Source: Segetibacter sp.
GTDB lineage: Bacteria > Bacteroidota > Bacteroidia > Chitinophagales > Chitinophagaceae
Direction: 5' to 3'
NCBI RefSeq assembly: GCF_025963695.1
Contig: NZ_JAOQAH010000084.1
Location: forward strand, 1-64,000
DNA length: 64,000 bases
Part shown: piece by piece, positions 51,453 to 60,810 of the stretch
Position numbering within the stretch: position 1 is the stretch's first letter
Layout: each line of letters opens with the position of its first letter
Notes under the pieces: model-generated
The model's database searches: none
Seen by the model: only the letters and a program-made list of their open reading frames with translations
What the model was told of the DNA's origin: nothing
Program-made: the position numbers and the translations under genes

Positions 51453-54368
51453 ATGAAAAAAGATTTACGAAAAGTTAAAGAAGAAAAAGCTGGTTTAAAT
51501 GCCGGGTTCAAGCAAAGCTTATTACTGCTTTTTTTGTTTCTTTCTGTGCAATCAATATTTGCCCAGGGCACTAACCTTATTGAAATTTCAGGGACAATAC
51601 TAGACCAGGAAAGTAAGCAGCCGCTTGCCGCGGTAAGTGTACAAATGAAAGGGACAATCGCCGGTACTACGTCTAACAATGCGGGTGAATTTCGCATCCG
51701 TACAAAAAATAAGTTTCCTCTCACACTTGTCTTCTCTTCTGTAGGTTTTCAGCCCCAGGAATTCGAAGTAACAGGAGTTAGTTCTAAGATCTCGATAGAA
51801 CTGGTTACACAAACGATGCTTGGAAAAGACGTGGTAGTTACCGCCTCCCGCGTTTCTGAAAGCATATTGAAATCGCCTGTTGCTATTGAAAAACTCGATA
51901 TCAGGGCAATCAGGGAAACACCAGCCGCTAGCTTTTATGACGCCCTGGAAAACGTAAAGGGTGTACAAATGATCACCTCAAGTTTGACTTTTAAAGTTCC
52001 AAATACACGTGGTTTCAATGTTCCTAACAATTTTCGTTTCCTTCAACTTGTTGATGGGGTCGATATGCAGGCCGCTACCCTGGGGGTGCCACTTGGTAAT
52101 GCAATTGGTGCTACAGAATTAGATATAGAATCAGTTGAGATCACTCCAGGTGCGGCTTCTGCTTTATATGGAATGAATGCAATTAACGGTTTGGCAAATT
52201 TGCAGACCAAAAGCCCTTTTAAATACCAGGGACTGAGCATATATCAGAAAGTAGGAATCAATCATGTTGATGGTATTGACAGAGATCCAGGTGCGCTTAC
52301 TGAAACTGCTATTAGATATGCGAAAGCATTTAATAACAGGTTTGCATTTAAGCTCAATTTTAGCACTTTAAAAGGAACGGATTGGGTTGCCAATGGTTTA
52401 ACTGATCAGAATCCTCAAAATCTATCTTCTGCAAATCCAGGGTTTCCTGAACTATCGGGAGAGAATAACCCCGCAAAAGACCAATGGAGCCGTTACGGTG
52501 ATGACAGGCAGGCAAGACAATCAATTGCTGTCCAATACTTAGGCAAGACCGAAACATTCAATGTGGCGCGCACGGGTTACCTCGAAAAAGACCTGATTTT
52601 TCCTAAAGTAAGAAACCTGAAGTTTGACGGTGGTTTATTTTATAAGTTGAATGAAAAGCTCGAACTTTCTTATAGCTACCGCTATGGTATTATGGATGGA
52701 GTTTTCCAGCGTGGTAACAGGATACAATTGAACGACGTAACAGTTCAAAACCAAAAGTTTGAAGTGCGTGGAAACGACTTAACCTTCAGGGCGTACGTGT
52801 TACGCGAAAGCACCGGCAAATCCTATAATCTAAACCCGCTTTCTTATAGCCTTGATTTGAGCAACGCTTCTAATGCTGAATGGGGAGCACGCTTCAGAAA
52901 CGAATTACAGGCGCAGGTTAATAATGGCGTTTCACTAGCCACGTCGATGCAACTAGCAAGAGCCACTGCTGACAAGGGCAGAGCTGAGCCTGGAACTGCA
53001 CATTTTGATGCATTAAAAAACAACATTGTAAATTCCAATAATTGGGACGTTGCTTCTTCTGTTTCGGGTGGTGCACCAAATGGGGGTGCAGCAGTATGGC
53101 AGTATAGTAATACATACCATGTAGATTTTCAGTACAACTTAAGTAAAGTTACCTGGGCAAATATTATGGTAGGTGCAGATTATCGCTTGTTTGAGGTAAT
53201 TCCTGATGGCAATACTTTCGTTGATTTGTCAAGGCCACTTGCCGAAAGAACAGTCGCAGACAAAAGCGGTTCTTTTGGTGGAAAGCAGTACTACAGAAAA
53301 TACGGTGCTTTTACACAGGTCGCAAAACTTTTTTTTAATGACAAGCTGAAGGTTTCTTTGTCAGGCAGAGTAGATAACAATCCTGAATTTAGTCCTAAGT
53401 TCAATCCACGCATAGCCCTTGTGTATACTGTAGCGGAGAAACACAACTTTAGAGCTTCTTTCCAGAATGGTTACCGTTTCCCGGCTTTGTTTGAAGCACT
53501 GTCTTTTCTTAACAACGCCAGTGTGCGCCGTGTAGGTGGATTAGCCCGGGTGAATGAAGGAATTGGATTTTTAGAGAACTCTTACACTTTGGCTTCTTCT
53601 GACATTTTTACTGCCGCAGTAAATAAAGATGTTTCTGCCGGCAGCAACCGCAGCGACGCAGGTTTGAAAAACAGGAATTTGTTACAGGTGGCAAACTTGC
53701 CAACAATGCAACCTGAAAGCATTAACTCATTTGAGGTTGGTTATAAAAGCGTTTTACTCAACAATAAACTAGTTCTTGATTTTGATGCATACTACAACTC
53801 TTACAAAGGTTTTCTGGGACAGGTCGAAGTAGCGGTTCCAACTTCGGGTACAGTGGGGTCCGATGCTGCTGTAATAGATATGCTTACCCGTTCTAAACAA
53901 AATCGTTACAGGGTTTATACCAATGCAAAGAATATTTATAACAGCTATGGTTCATCACTGGGAATTACCTACAATTTCTATAAGAAATTTACAATTTCAG
54001 GTAACGCTAATTTTAATGAGCTTTCTGAAAATTCAAATACTGATGTATTCTTAACCGGTTTCAACACGCCGCAGTGGGTAACCAATTTATCCTTTGGAAG
54101 TCGTGAAATAGTTAAGAACCTTGGCTTCAACATTGTGTGGCGCTGGCAGGATACGGTGTTCTGGGAAAGTACTTTAGCAAACGGAAACGTACCTGCCTAT
54201 TCAACGTTTGATGCCCAGGTATCTGTAAAAGCTCCAAAATTAAAATCTACTGTAAAACTAGGAGGAAGCAATATTTTCAACAGACGATATATACAATTCG
54301 CTGCAGGTCCAACCATCGGTGCCTTATATTATGCTACTATAACAATAGATGGTTTACTTCGCAAATAG
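51453..54368 (+). CDS. TonB-dependent receptor
   Basis: A 971-residue outer-membrane transporter energised by TonB-ExbBD. Signal peptide with a long basic n-region (hydrophobic LLLLFLFLSVQSIFAQ at about 23-38), CarboxypepD_reg-like domain (about 43-125: ISGTILDQESKQPLAAVSVQ, TTSNNAGEFRIRT), plug domain (about 130-255: VVVTASRVSESILKSPVAIE, LENVKGVQMI, PNTRGFNVPNNFRFLQLVDG, ALYGMNAINGLANLQTKSPF), then a 22-strand barrel ending in TIDGLLRK. No SusD-like partner follows, so it is more likely a metal, vitamin or small-ligand receptor than a SusC. Two operator-like boxes upstream suggest it is regulated by its substrate. Substrate unknown. Confidence 0.9.
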   Translation: MKKDLRKVKEEKAGLNAGFKQSLLLLFLFLSVQSIFAQGTNLIEISGTILDQESKQPLAAVSVQMKGTIAGTTSNNAGEFRIRTKNKFPLTLVFSSVGFQPQEFEVTGVSSKISIELVTQTMLGKDVVVTASRVSESILKSPVAIEKLDIRAIRETPAASFYDALENVKGVQMITSSLTFKVPNTRGFNVPNNFRFLQLVDGVDMQAATLGVPLGNAIGATELDIESVEITPGAASALYGMNAINGLANLQTKSPFKYQGLSIYQKVGINHVDGIDRDPGALTETAIRYAKAFNNRFAFKLNFSTLKGTDWVANGLTDQNPQNLSSANPGFPELSGENNPAKDQWSRYGDDRQARQSIAVQYLGKTETFNVARTGYLEKDLIFPKVRNLKFDGGLFYKLNEKLELSYSYRYGIMDGVFQRGNRIQLNDVTVQNQKFEVRGNDLTFRAYVLRESTGKSYNLNPLSYSLDLSNASNAEWGARFRNELQAQVNNGVSLATSMQLARATADKGRAEPGTAHFDALKNNIVNSNNWDVASSVSGGAPNGGAAVWQYSNTYHVDFQYNLSKVTWANIMVGADYRLFEVIPDGNTFVDLSRPLAERTVADKSGSFGGKQYYRKYGAFTQVAKLFFNDKLKVSLSGRVDNNPEFSPKFNPRIALVYTVAEKHNFRASFQNGYRFPALFEALSFLNNASVRRVGGLARVNEGIGFLENSYTLASSDIFTAAVNKDVSAGSNRSDAGLKNRNLLQVANLPTMQPESINSFEVGYKSVLLNNKLVLDFDAYYNSYKGFLGQVEVAVPTSGTVGSDAAVIDMLTRSKQNRYRVYTNAKNIYNSYGSSLGITYNFYKKFTISGNANFNELSENSNTDVFLTGFNTPQWVTNLSFGSREIVKNLGFNIVWRWQDTVFWESTLANGNVPAYSTFDAQVSVKAPKLKSTVKLGGSNIFNRRYIQFAAGPTIGALYYATITIDGLLRK

Positions 54369-54421
54369 AGCCGCCCGTTTGGAATCATTAGTATGACACG
54401 AAATGCTGTTTTTCGTAGCAA

Positions 54422-54445
54422 CATCGTTGCGACGCTCCGTTCAAC
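54422..54445 (-). repeat. Dispersed 24-bp intergenic repeat, copy 15
   Basis: Plus-strand reading CATCGTTGCGACGCTCCGTT then CAAC; minus-strand copy of the GGAGCGTCGCAA subtype, 53 nt after the receptor gene. Confidence 0.75.
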
Positions 54446-54518
54446 TATTAGTTAATAATTTAAAACCAGGGTAAAACACCAGAGAGCATGTGGTACTTAA
54501 CCCCTTTGAGATAATGAC

Positions 54519-54550
54519 AGATGTGCTACACTTTAAGGTGTGGCACATCT
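54519..54550 (+). terminator. Strong hairpin after the receptor gene
   Basis: AGATGTGCTACAC, loop TTTAAG, GTGTGGCACATCT: 13 bp with one G-T pair, followed by TACTTTTCC. Probable terminator, though it is 150 nt after the receptor stop and 15 nt before a small open frame. Confidence 0.6.
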
Positions 54551-54565
54551 TACTTTTCCAGCATA

Positions 54566-54799
54566 ATGAACATTAGAATTACGAAGGACGAATGGAGCGT
54601 CGCAACCAAAGCCTTAAAAACGAACAAACGCCCGCCTCACAATAAAAATCAAATTGCTCTGGAATTTACCATTGGCCTCCTCCACACCAAATCAGTTGAC
54701 AGGGTAGCGGTCCTGGAAGCGGCTAAATCGACTACTGTAAGCAGTGGGCTTGGACCGAAGAACCATTTTGGCAAAAAAAAGCAACAACGTACCAGTTGA
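54566..54799 (+). CDS. Hypothetical small basic protein
   Basis: A 77-residue frame starting MNIRITKDEWSVATKALKTN, basic throughout, ending in GLGPKNHFGKKKQQRTS. No signal peptide or membrane segment, no family recognised. It starts 15 nt after a strong hairpin; I prefer ATG 54566 because the longer frame from 54521 reads through the hairpin. Bases 54593-54605 (TGGAGCGTCGCAA) match a core subtype of the dispersed repeat, so part of the frame may be repeat-derived. It may not be a real gene. Confidence 0.35.
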   Translation: MNIRITKDEWSVATKALKTNKRPPHNKNQIALEFTIGLLHTKSVDRVAVLEAAKSTTVSSGLGPKNHFGKKKQQRTS

Positions 54800-55660
54800 G
54801 CCAATTGCCGCTAACATCAGATTTCGGAAACCAAGGCTAACGAATAAAACCTAAACGAGGTTGACCCGACGAGTTTAGCTTGTGGCCCGATCTTCATTTG
54901 CGTACTAAAGAAGATTTTGCGGGTAAGTTTTCATAGTCAATTATTCGTCTCGCGGCTTACAGCCCGATATGTTTATGTTTCAACTTACGCTGCTGCAGGG
55001 CCATGCCAATGTTACTAGTCCGGGCATCGCGTAAGGCAGCAGGTTTAGTGGCATACAAAATATAACAAAACCCGCATGACGCAGTGGATACGATTGGAAG
55101 AAAGATAACAGGCACAAAATATTAAATAACTCCACTTTAGCTGGCGCCTACAACTTCAATTAAAAAATCCGACACAATCTATTATACGGGATTCTATTTG
55201 GTCAAAAGCCGGCAAACCGGTTTTCATTGGTTGTAAAAAATGAAGTACACATAAATTTGCAAACAGATCGTTTACAATTACTTCGATCAAAAACAGGTTT
55301 TGCTGGCAGTAAAGTTTAACACTGTAAAACATGATAGCCTTCAACTGGCCTACGTGAACCAGTTTCAGCTGTTGGCAACAGATATAGAAATAATCATATT
55401 ATTAGGTTATTTTACATTCAGAATCTGGATTGGAAGAAAAAAGAATAGCAGGAAATTTTTTTTTCGGCAATTTTTCTGGTTATCCTTTTATCATTTATCT
55501 TTCGAAAAAACAGGGCTTGTAGCCTTAATTTCAGACCTGTTTAAGCTCTTTCAAAAGAGCTGGTATTTAATTTTTGTAAGCTGTCATTAATGTTGCAAAA
55601 GCATTCCTTATTCAATAAAATTAAAAAGTTGACGTTATATCTGGTATCCAATCCCGTGTT
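54800..55660. other. Long gene-poor stretch before the PorP/SprF gene
   Basis: About 860 bp with no convincing gene. GC content is uneven: 54840-55080 is richer than the surrounding AT-rich DNA. A minus-strand open stretch of about 36 codons (54957-55066) contains KPAALRDARTSNIGMALQQR but has no clear start and may be a gene remnant. A small hairpin AGCTCTT/AAGAGCT lies at 55544-55561. The AT-rich end may carry the promoter of the PorP/SprF gene. Confidence 0.4.
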
Positions 55661-56701
55661 ATGACAAAGTTGCGAAATTTTTTAATTGGTGCCATTGTGC
55701 TGGCATTCTTTATACCGACCATTGCCGGGGGACAGGACATTCATTTTTCCCAATTTTTTGAGGCTCCTTTATTACGCAATCCTTCTCTTGCAGGTATTTT
55801 TAACGGCGACATCAGGGTACAGGGAGTGTATCGCAACCAATGGGGTAGCGTAACGGTTCCATACAAAACAGGGTCATTTAACCTGGAGTATAAAAAACCA
55901 ATTGGCCAGGGGGATGATTTTATAACAACGGGTTTACAACTTGTGTATGACAAGGCAGGGAGTACAAATTTTACAACAAGCAATGTTTTGCCGGCTTTGA
56001 ACTACCATAAATCGCTGGGTTCAAATAAGAGCACCTATTTGTCTCTGGGTTTCATGGGAGGGCTTGTGCAACGTAGAATTGATCGCAGCAAAATGACTAC
56101 TAATAGTCAGTTTGATGGCAACGGTTTTAATCCTTCGTTGGCTGATGGAGAATCGTTTGTAAACGATAATTTTTCTTATTTAGACGGAAGTGTAGGGATG
56201 ACTTTTAACTCTGCCATGTCTCCTGACCGACCTCAGGATAATTACTTCATAGGCGTTGCTTATCATCATTTTAATCGTCCAAGAAACAGCTTTTATCGCA
56301 GGCCCGAGATCGAATTGAGCCCTAAATGGGTATATTCTACGGGTGTGCGTTTTGGAGTAAGCGAAACTTCTTACATGACTATTCAAGCAGACCACACAAC
56401 ACAAGGTCCTTCAAAAGAAACAGTTGGTGGGGTAATGTATTCTACCAAGATTGGGGATGATTACCAGAACCCTGATTATACTCTACATTTTGGTGGTTTT
56501 CTTCGTTTAAATGATGCCTTTATACCTGTGATTAAGTTAGATTATAATCCTTTTTCAATTGCTTTCAGTTACGACGTAAACGTTAGCCAGCTAAGAACAG
56601 CCAGCCAGGGGCAGGGAGGTTTGGAGCTCTCAGTAACCTATATCGGCTTTTTTGACAGGGATAATAGCAGTAAAAACGCCACAAGGTGCCCCACCTTCTA
56701 A
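55661..56701 (+). CDS. PorP/SprF family type IX secretion membrane protein
   Basis: A 346-residue outer-membrane protein. A signal peptide (about 1-25, ending AGGQ) precedes the family hallmark DIHFSQFFEAPLLRNPSLAGIFNGDIRVQGVYRNQW (read here in two parts: HFSQFFEAPLLRNPSLAG, then GVYRNQWGSV). The rest alternates barrel strands (FITTGLQLVYDKAG, STYLSLGFMGGLVQ, YFIGVAYHHFNRP) and ends AFSYDVNVSQL..., SVTYIGFF. Members help secrete particular type B T9SS cargo, usually encoded next door; here the nearest type B cargo in view is 26 kb away (27999). Next downstream is a small type A CTD protein. Confidence 0.9.
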   Translation: MTKLRNFLIGAIVLAFFIPTIAGGQDIHFSQFFEAPLLRNPSLAGIFNGDIRVQGVYRNQWGSVTVPYKTGSFNLEYKKPIGQGDDFITTGLQLVYDKAGSTNFTTSNVLPALNYHKSLGSNKSTYLSLGFMGGLVQRRIDRSKMTTNSQFDGNGFNPSLADGESFVNDNFSYLDGSVGMTFNSAMSPDRPQDNYFIGVAYHHFNRPRNSFYRRPEIELSPKWVYSTGVRFGVSETSYMTIQADHTTQGPSKETVGGVMYSTKIGDDYQNPDYTLHFGGFLRLNDAFIPVIKLDYNPFSIAFSYDVNVSQLRTASQGQGGLELSVTYIGFFDRDNSSKNATRCPTF

Positions 56702-56952
56702 ATTGTTCAATATTTAAACTGGTTAACCAGGGTTTGTTTCAGAAAGAAATTGCACATTCCGTTATAGGGAAAGATGACTAAATAGCTAGGGCTACAATTT
56801 TAGCATGAATTTGGAAGGTTGCACAATTGAACATCGAAAAGAAGCGTTAAGGTTAATATCAGAGTAAGTATGATGTCTTTATCATTTGTGGCTAAAATTT
56901 TGTATATCGATAATAATAATTAATTTTAAATAAATTGAGGCGATAGATAAAT

Positions 56953-57306
56953 ATGAATAAATTTTACTTAATAATTCTTTTTACTGTTTTTACTTTGTTT
57001 GCCCGGGCCCAGGAAGGTAAACCAAGTGATACTCCTTTTTCTACTGAGATACTTAAAGCAAAAGTGTTAAAGTTCTATCCGAATCCTGCATCAGGAGTTA
57101 TTAATTTCGAATTTTTAAAACCGGTTCAAAGAGATCTAACGCTCCAGGTTTTCAATTTTATAGGTAAAAAGGTGTTTGAGCTTAACGGAGTTTCTCAAAA
57201 AACTTCTGTTCCTTTAAACGACTTTTATCGCGGTGTATACATCTTCCAGCTTCGCGATAAATCGGGTCGTATTGTTGAATCTGGCAAATTTCAGGTAAGC
57301 AAGTAG
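56953..57306 (+). CDS. Minimal T9SS type A cargo: signal peptide plus sorting domain
   Basis: A 117-residue protein made of a signal peptide (1-20, ending ARAQ), about 17 spacer residues (EGKPSDTPFSTEILKAK) and a complete type A C-terminal sorting domain: LKFYPNPASGVINFEF, DLTLQVFNFIGKKVFEL, GVYIFQLRDKSGRIVESGKF, ending QVSK. Such domains usually end proteins of several hundred residues, so here there is almost no passenger. It could be a genuine minimal surface protein, a decoy or competitor for the secretion machinery, or the remains of a larger gene; the intact signal peptide and frame argue against decay. It lies after the PorP/SprF gene with its own 251-bp upstream region. Confidence 0.8.
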   Translation: MNKFYLIILFTVFTLFARAQEGKPSDTPFSTEILKAKVLKFYPNPASGVINFEFLKPVQRDLTLQVFNFIGKKVFELNGVSQKTSVPLNDFYRGVYIFQLRDKSGRIVESGKFQVSK

Positions 57307-57347
57307 TAAGAGTTTTTAAAATTTAAAGCTTTAGACTTCAAGGCAAG

Positions 57348-58520
57348 TTATAATACCTGTACAATCAGGAACTTTAAATAATTCGTATTCTCTATTCCCC
57401 AAATAATCGGATGGTCGCTTGCCTGGGCTTTAAAAGTTACCTGCCTTAATTTTCTTCTTGCATCTATTGCGGCCATCTTGATGGTATCTAAAAATAACTC
57501 TGGTGAAACCAGGTTGGTACAGCTGCTTGTAACTAGAAACCCACCCGGTTTAACCAATTTCATTCCCCTCAGATTTATTTCTTTATACCCTGTCACCGCT
57601 TTGTCAATGTTTTCCCGGCTTTTTGTAAAGGCAGGAGGGTCCAGCATCACAACGTCGTATTGCCGGCCGTCTTTTCCCCATTGTTTCAAAACATCAAAAG
57701 CATTAACGGCTTCGAAACGGCAAATACTTGACACGCCATTTAGTTCAGCATTTTTTGTTGCCTGGAGAACTGCATTTTCTGAAATATCTAAACCTAATAC
57801 ACTTTTTGCTCCAAAATGTGCCGCATGTATTTCGAAGGTACCTGTGTACGTAAAAACGCCTAAGACGTCTGCACCTTTTGATATATGCTTGATTGCTCTT
57901 CTATTGTCTTGCTGATCCAGGAAGTATCCTGTCTTTTGACCGTTTTCTATATCAACATAAAAACGCAGCCCGTTTTCAGTGATGAGAATATTTGTGTCTA
58001 AGGGTTCGGTCAACCAACCTTTTTTTTGTTCCAGGCCTTCTAATTCTCTTACAGGCACGTCATTTCTTTCATAAATGCCTTTAGGGTTAAAAATAGATTG
58101 CAGAGCTTTTACGATGGTCGATTTCCAAACCTCCATTCCGTATGAAAGCGTTTGTAAAACAAAATAGTCGTTGAACTTGTCGATGATTAAGGCAGGCATA
58201 AAATCAGCTTCGCCGAAAATGAGTCTGCAGTTTTCTGTATACCCTATTTTTTTTCTGTAATCCCATGCTGACTGTATTCGGTTAAAAATAAACTGCTCGT
58301 TTATTGGTTCATTTTTATCTCGGGTCAATAGCCTTACGGTGATTTGAGATTTTGGATTAATATATCCTCTTCCTATAAACTTTTTGTCGAACGTATATGC
58401 TTCTATAATATCACCGGGTTTGGTGTCGCCTTCAATTCTATCGATTTCGTTTGAAAAAATCCAGGGATGTCCGTTTGCCACTCTCTGACTGATCTTTTTC
58501 TGTAAAATAACATTTGCCAT
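57348..58520 (-). CDS. rlmI: RlmI-like 23S rRNA m5C methyltransferase
   Basis: A 390-residue SAM-dependent RNA methyltransferase. N-terminal PUA domain (about 1-75: HPWIFSNEIDRIEG, GDIIEAYTFDKKFIGRGYIN), a central RlmI-type domain (LIFGEADFMPALIIDKFNDY, KGIYERNDVPVRELEG), and a class I Rossmann domain: VDIENGQKTGYFLDQQDNRR, VLGVFTYTGTFEIHAA (SAM motif I), MLDPPAFTKSR (motif IV) and VTSSCTNLVSPELF with the likely catalytic Cys. E. coli RlmI methylates C1962 of 23S rRNA. Length and motifs fit. Divergent from grpE; a TATCTTTG box sits 4 nt before its start codon. Confidence 0.88.
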   Translation of the reverse strand: MANVILQKKISQRVANGHPWIFSNEIDRIEGDTKPGDIIEAYTFDKKFIGRGYINPKSQITVRLLTRDKNEPINEQFIFNRIQSAWDYRKKIGYTENCRLIFGEADFMPALIIDKFNDYFVLQTLSYGMEVWKSTIVKALQSIFNPKGIYERNDVPVRELEGLEQKKGWLTEPLDTNILITENGLRFYVDIENGQKTGYFLDQQDNRRAIKHISKGADVLGVFTYTGTFEIHAAHFGAKSVLGLDISENAVLQATKNAELNGVSSICRFEAVNAFDVLKQWGKDGRQYDVVMLDPPAFTKSRENIDKAVTGYKEINLRGMKLVKPGGFLVTSSCTNLVSPELFLDTIKMAAIDARRKLRQVTFKAQASDHPIIWGIENTNYLKFLIVQVL

Positions 58521-58524
58521 GTTG

Positions 58525-58532
58525 CAAAGATA
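58525..58532 (-). promoter_or_regulatory. -7 promoter element 4 nt before rlmI
   Basis: TATCTTTG on the minus strand, then CAAC and the ATG. Placement implies a leaderless or nearly leaderless transcript. Confidence 0.45.
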
Positions 58533-58589
58533 ATTTTACAAATTGTCTTCGACTGTTTTTTCAGAATGTCAATTTGACCTTAAAACCTC

Positions 58590-58618
58590 TTTGGCAAAGT
58601 GTTTGACCTTTACCTTTG
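58590..58618 (+). promoter_or_regulatory. Promoter of grpE
   Basis: TTTG (58590-58593), 17 bp, TACCTTTG (58611-58618), matching the Bacteroidota consensus and ending 7 nt before the first possible grpE ATG, so the leader is very short. No CIRCE element was seen. Confidence 0.65.
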
Positions 58619-58625
58619 CGAAAAA

Positions 58626-59198
58626 ATGAAAAGTATGGCAGATCAAGAAACACAGCAAACTAACAGTCAATCAATGGAAGGAGTTGACATAAATTCTGAC
58701 GAAAATATACCTGGAACTTCTCACTTAAGTGATACTTTAACTGATGATAGTGAAACAGATAAACTAAAGGGAGAGCTGGAAGAACAGAAGGATAAATATC
58801 TGAGGCTTTTTGCTGAGTTTGATAATTACAAGAGGCGCACTGCTAAAGAAAGGATTGAGCTGATGCAAACAGCAGGTAAAGAAGTTATTGCTTCTATGCT
58901 TGACGTGTTAGATGATTGTGACCGGGCGGAAAAACAATTACAGTCAACAACCGATTTAAGCCAGATTAAAGAAGGGGTTCAACTTGTGTTTAACAAGTTA
59001 CGGGCAACTTTACAAAGCAAGGGCTTAAGGGCAATGGAAAGCGTTAAGACTGATTTTGATGTTGAAAAGCACGAAGCAATTACTGAAATTCCAGCTCCCA
59101 CCGAAGATTTAAAAGGTAAGGTAGTGGATGAGGTAACGAGAGGATATTACCTGAATGATAAGTTGATACGTTTTGCTAAAGTGGTAGTAGGTAAGTGA
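58626..59198 (+). CDS. grpE: Nucleotide exchange factor GrpE
   Basis: A 190-residue cofactor that releases ADP from DnaK. The acidic, disordered N-terminus (Gln/Asp-rich) is followed by a long coiled-coil helix (about 45-100: LKGELEEQKDKYLRLFAEFD, NYKRRTAKERIELMQTAGKE), the region SMLDVLDDCDRAEKQL and the C-terminal beta domain (GLRAMESV, FDVEKHEAITEIPAP, KGKVVDEVTRGYYLNDKLIR). ATG 58626 or 58635 are both possible; the open frame back to 58599 crosses the promoter. dnaJ lies 320 nt downstream in the same direction, with one dispersed repeat in the gap. Confidence 0.95.
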   Translation: MKSMADQETQQTNSQSMEGVDINSDENIPGTSHLSDTLTDDSETDKLKGELEEQKDKYLRLFAEFDNYKRRTAKERIELMQTAGKEVIASMLDVLDDCDRAEKQLQSTTDLSQIKEGVQLVFNKLRATLQSKGLRAMESVKTDFDVEKHEAITEIPAPTEDLKGKVVDEVTRGYYLNDKLIRFAKVVVGK

Positions 59199-60691
<1,493 letters not shown>

Positions 60692-60729
60692 GCAGAGGTT
60701 GTTGAATAATAAACAGGTTATTGAAATAT

Positions 60730-60763
60730 AAAACGCCGAATGCAAAAAAGTATTCGGCGTTTT
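60730..60763 (+). terminator. Terminator of dnaJ
   Basis: AAAACGCCGAATGC, loop AAAAAA, GTATTCGGCGTTTT: 14-bp stem with one G-T pair. A-run and T-run allow it to serve also the convergent VWA-protein gene. Confidence 0.9.
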
Positions 60764-60810
60764 ATTTATGGCGAAGAGATGTAAGAATTTTTGAGGCTAT
60801 TGCAATAGTA

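Noticed and set aside
54957..55066. Minus-strand stretch encoding KPAALRDARTSNIGMALQQR
   Set aside because: Looks protein-like but has no start codon in good context and no continuation upstream; possible remnant, too weak to call.
55300..55590. 96-codon open frame before the PorP/SprF gene
   Set aside because: AT-rich sequence yielding a Phe/Ile/Leu/Lys-dominated peptide without a coherent signal or membrane pattern; probably chance.
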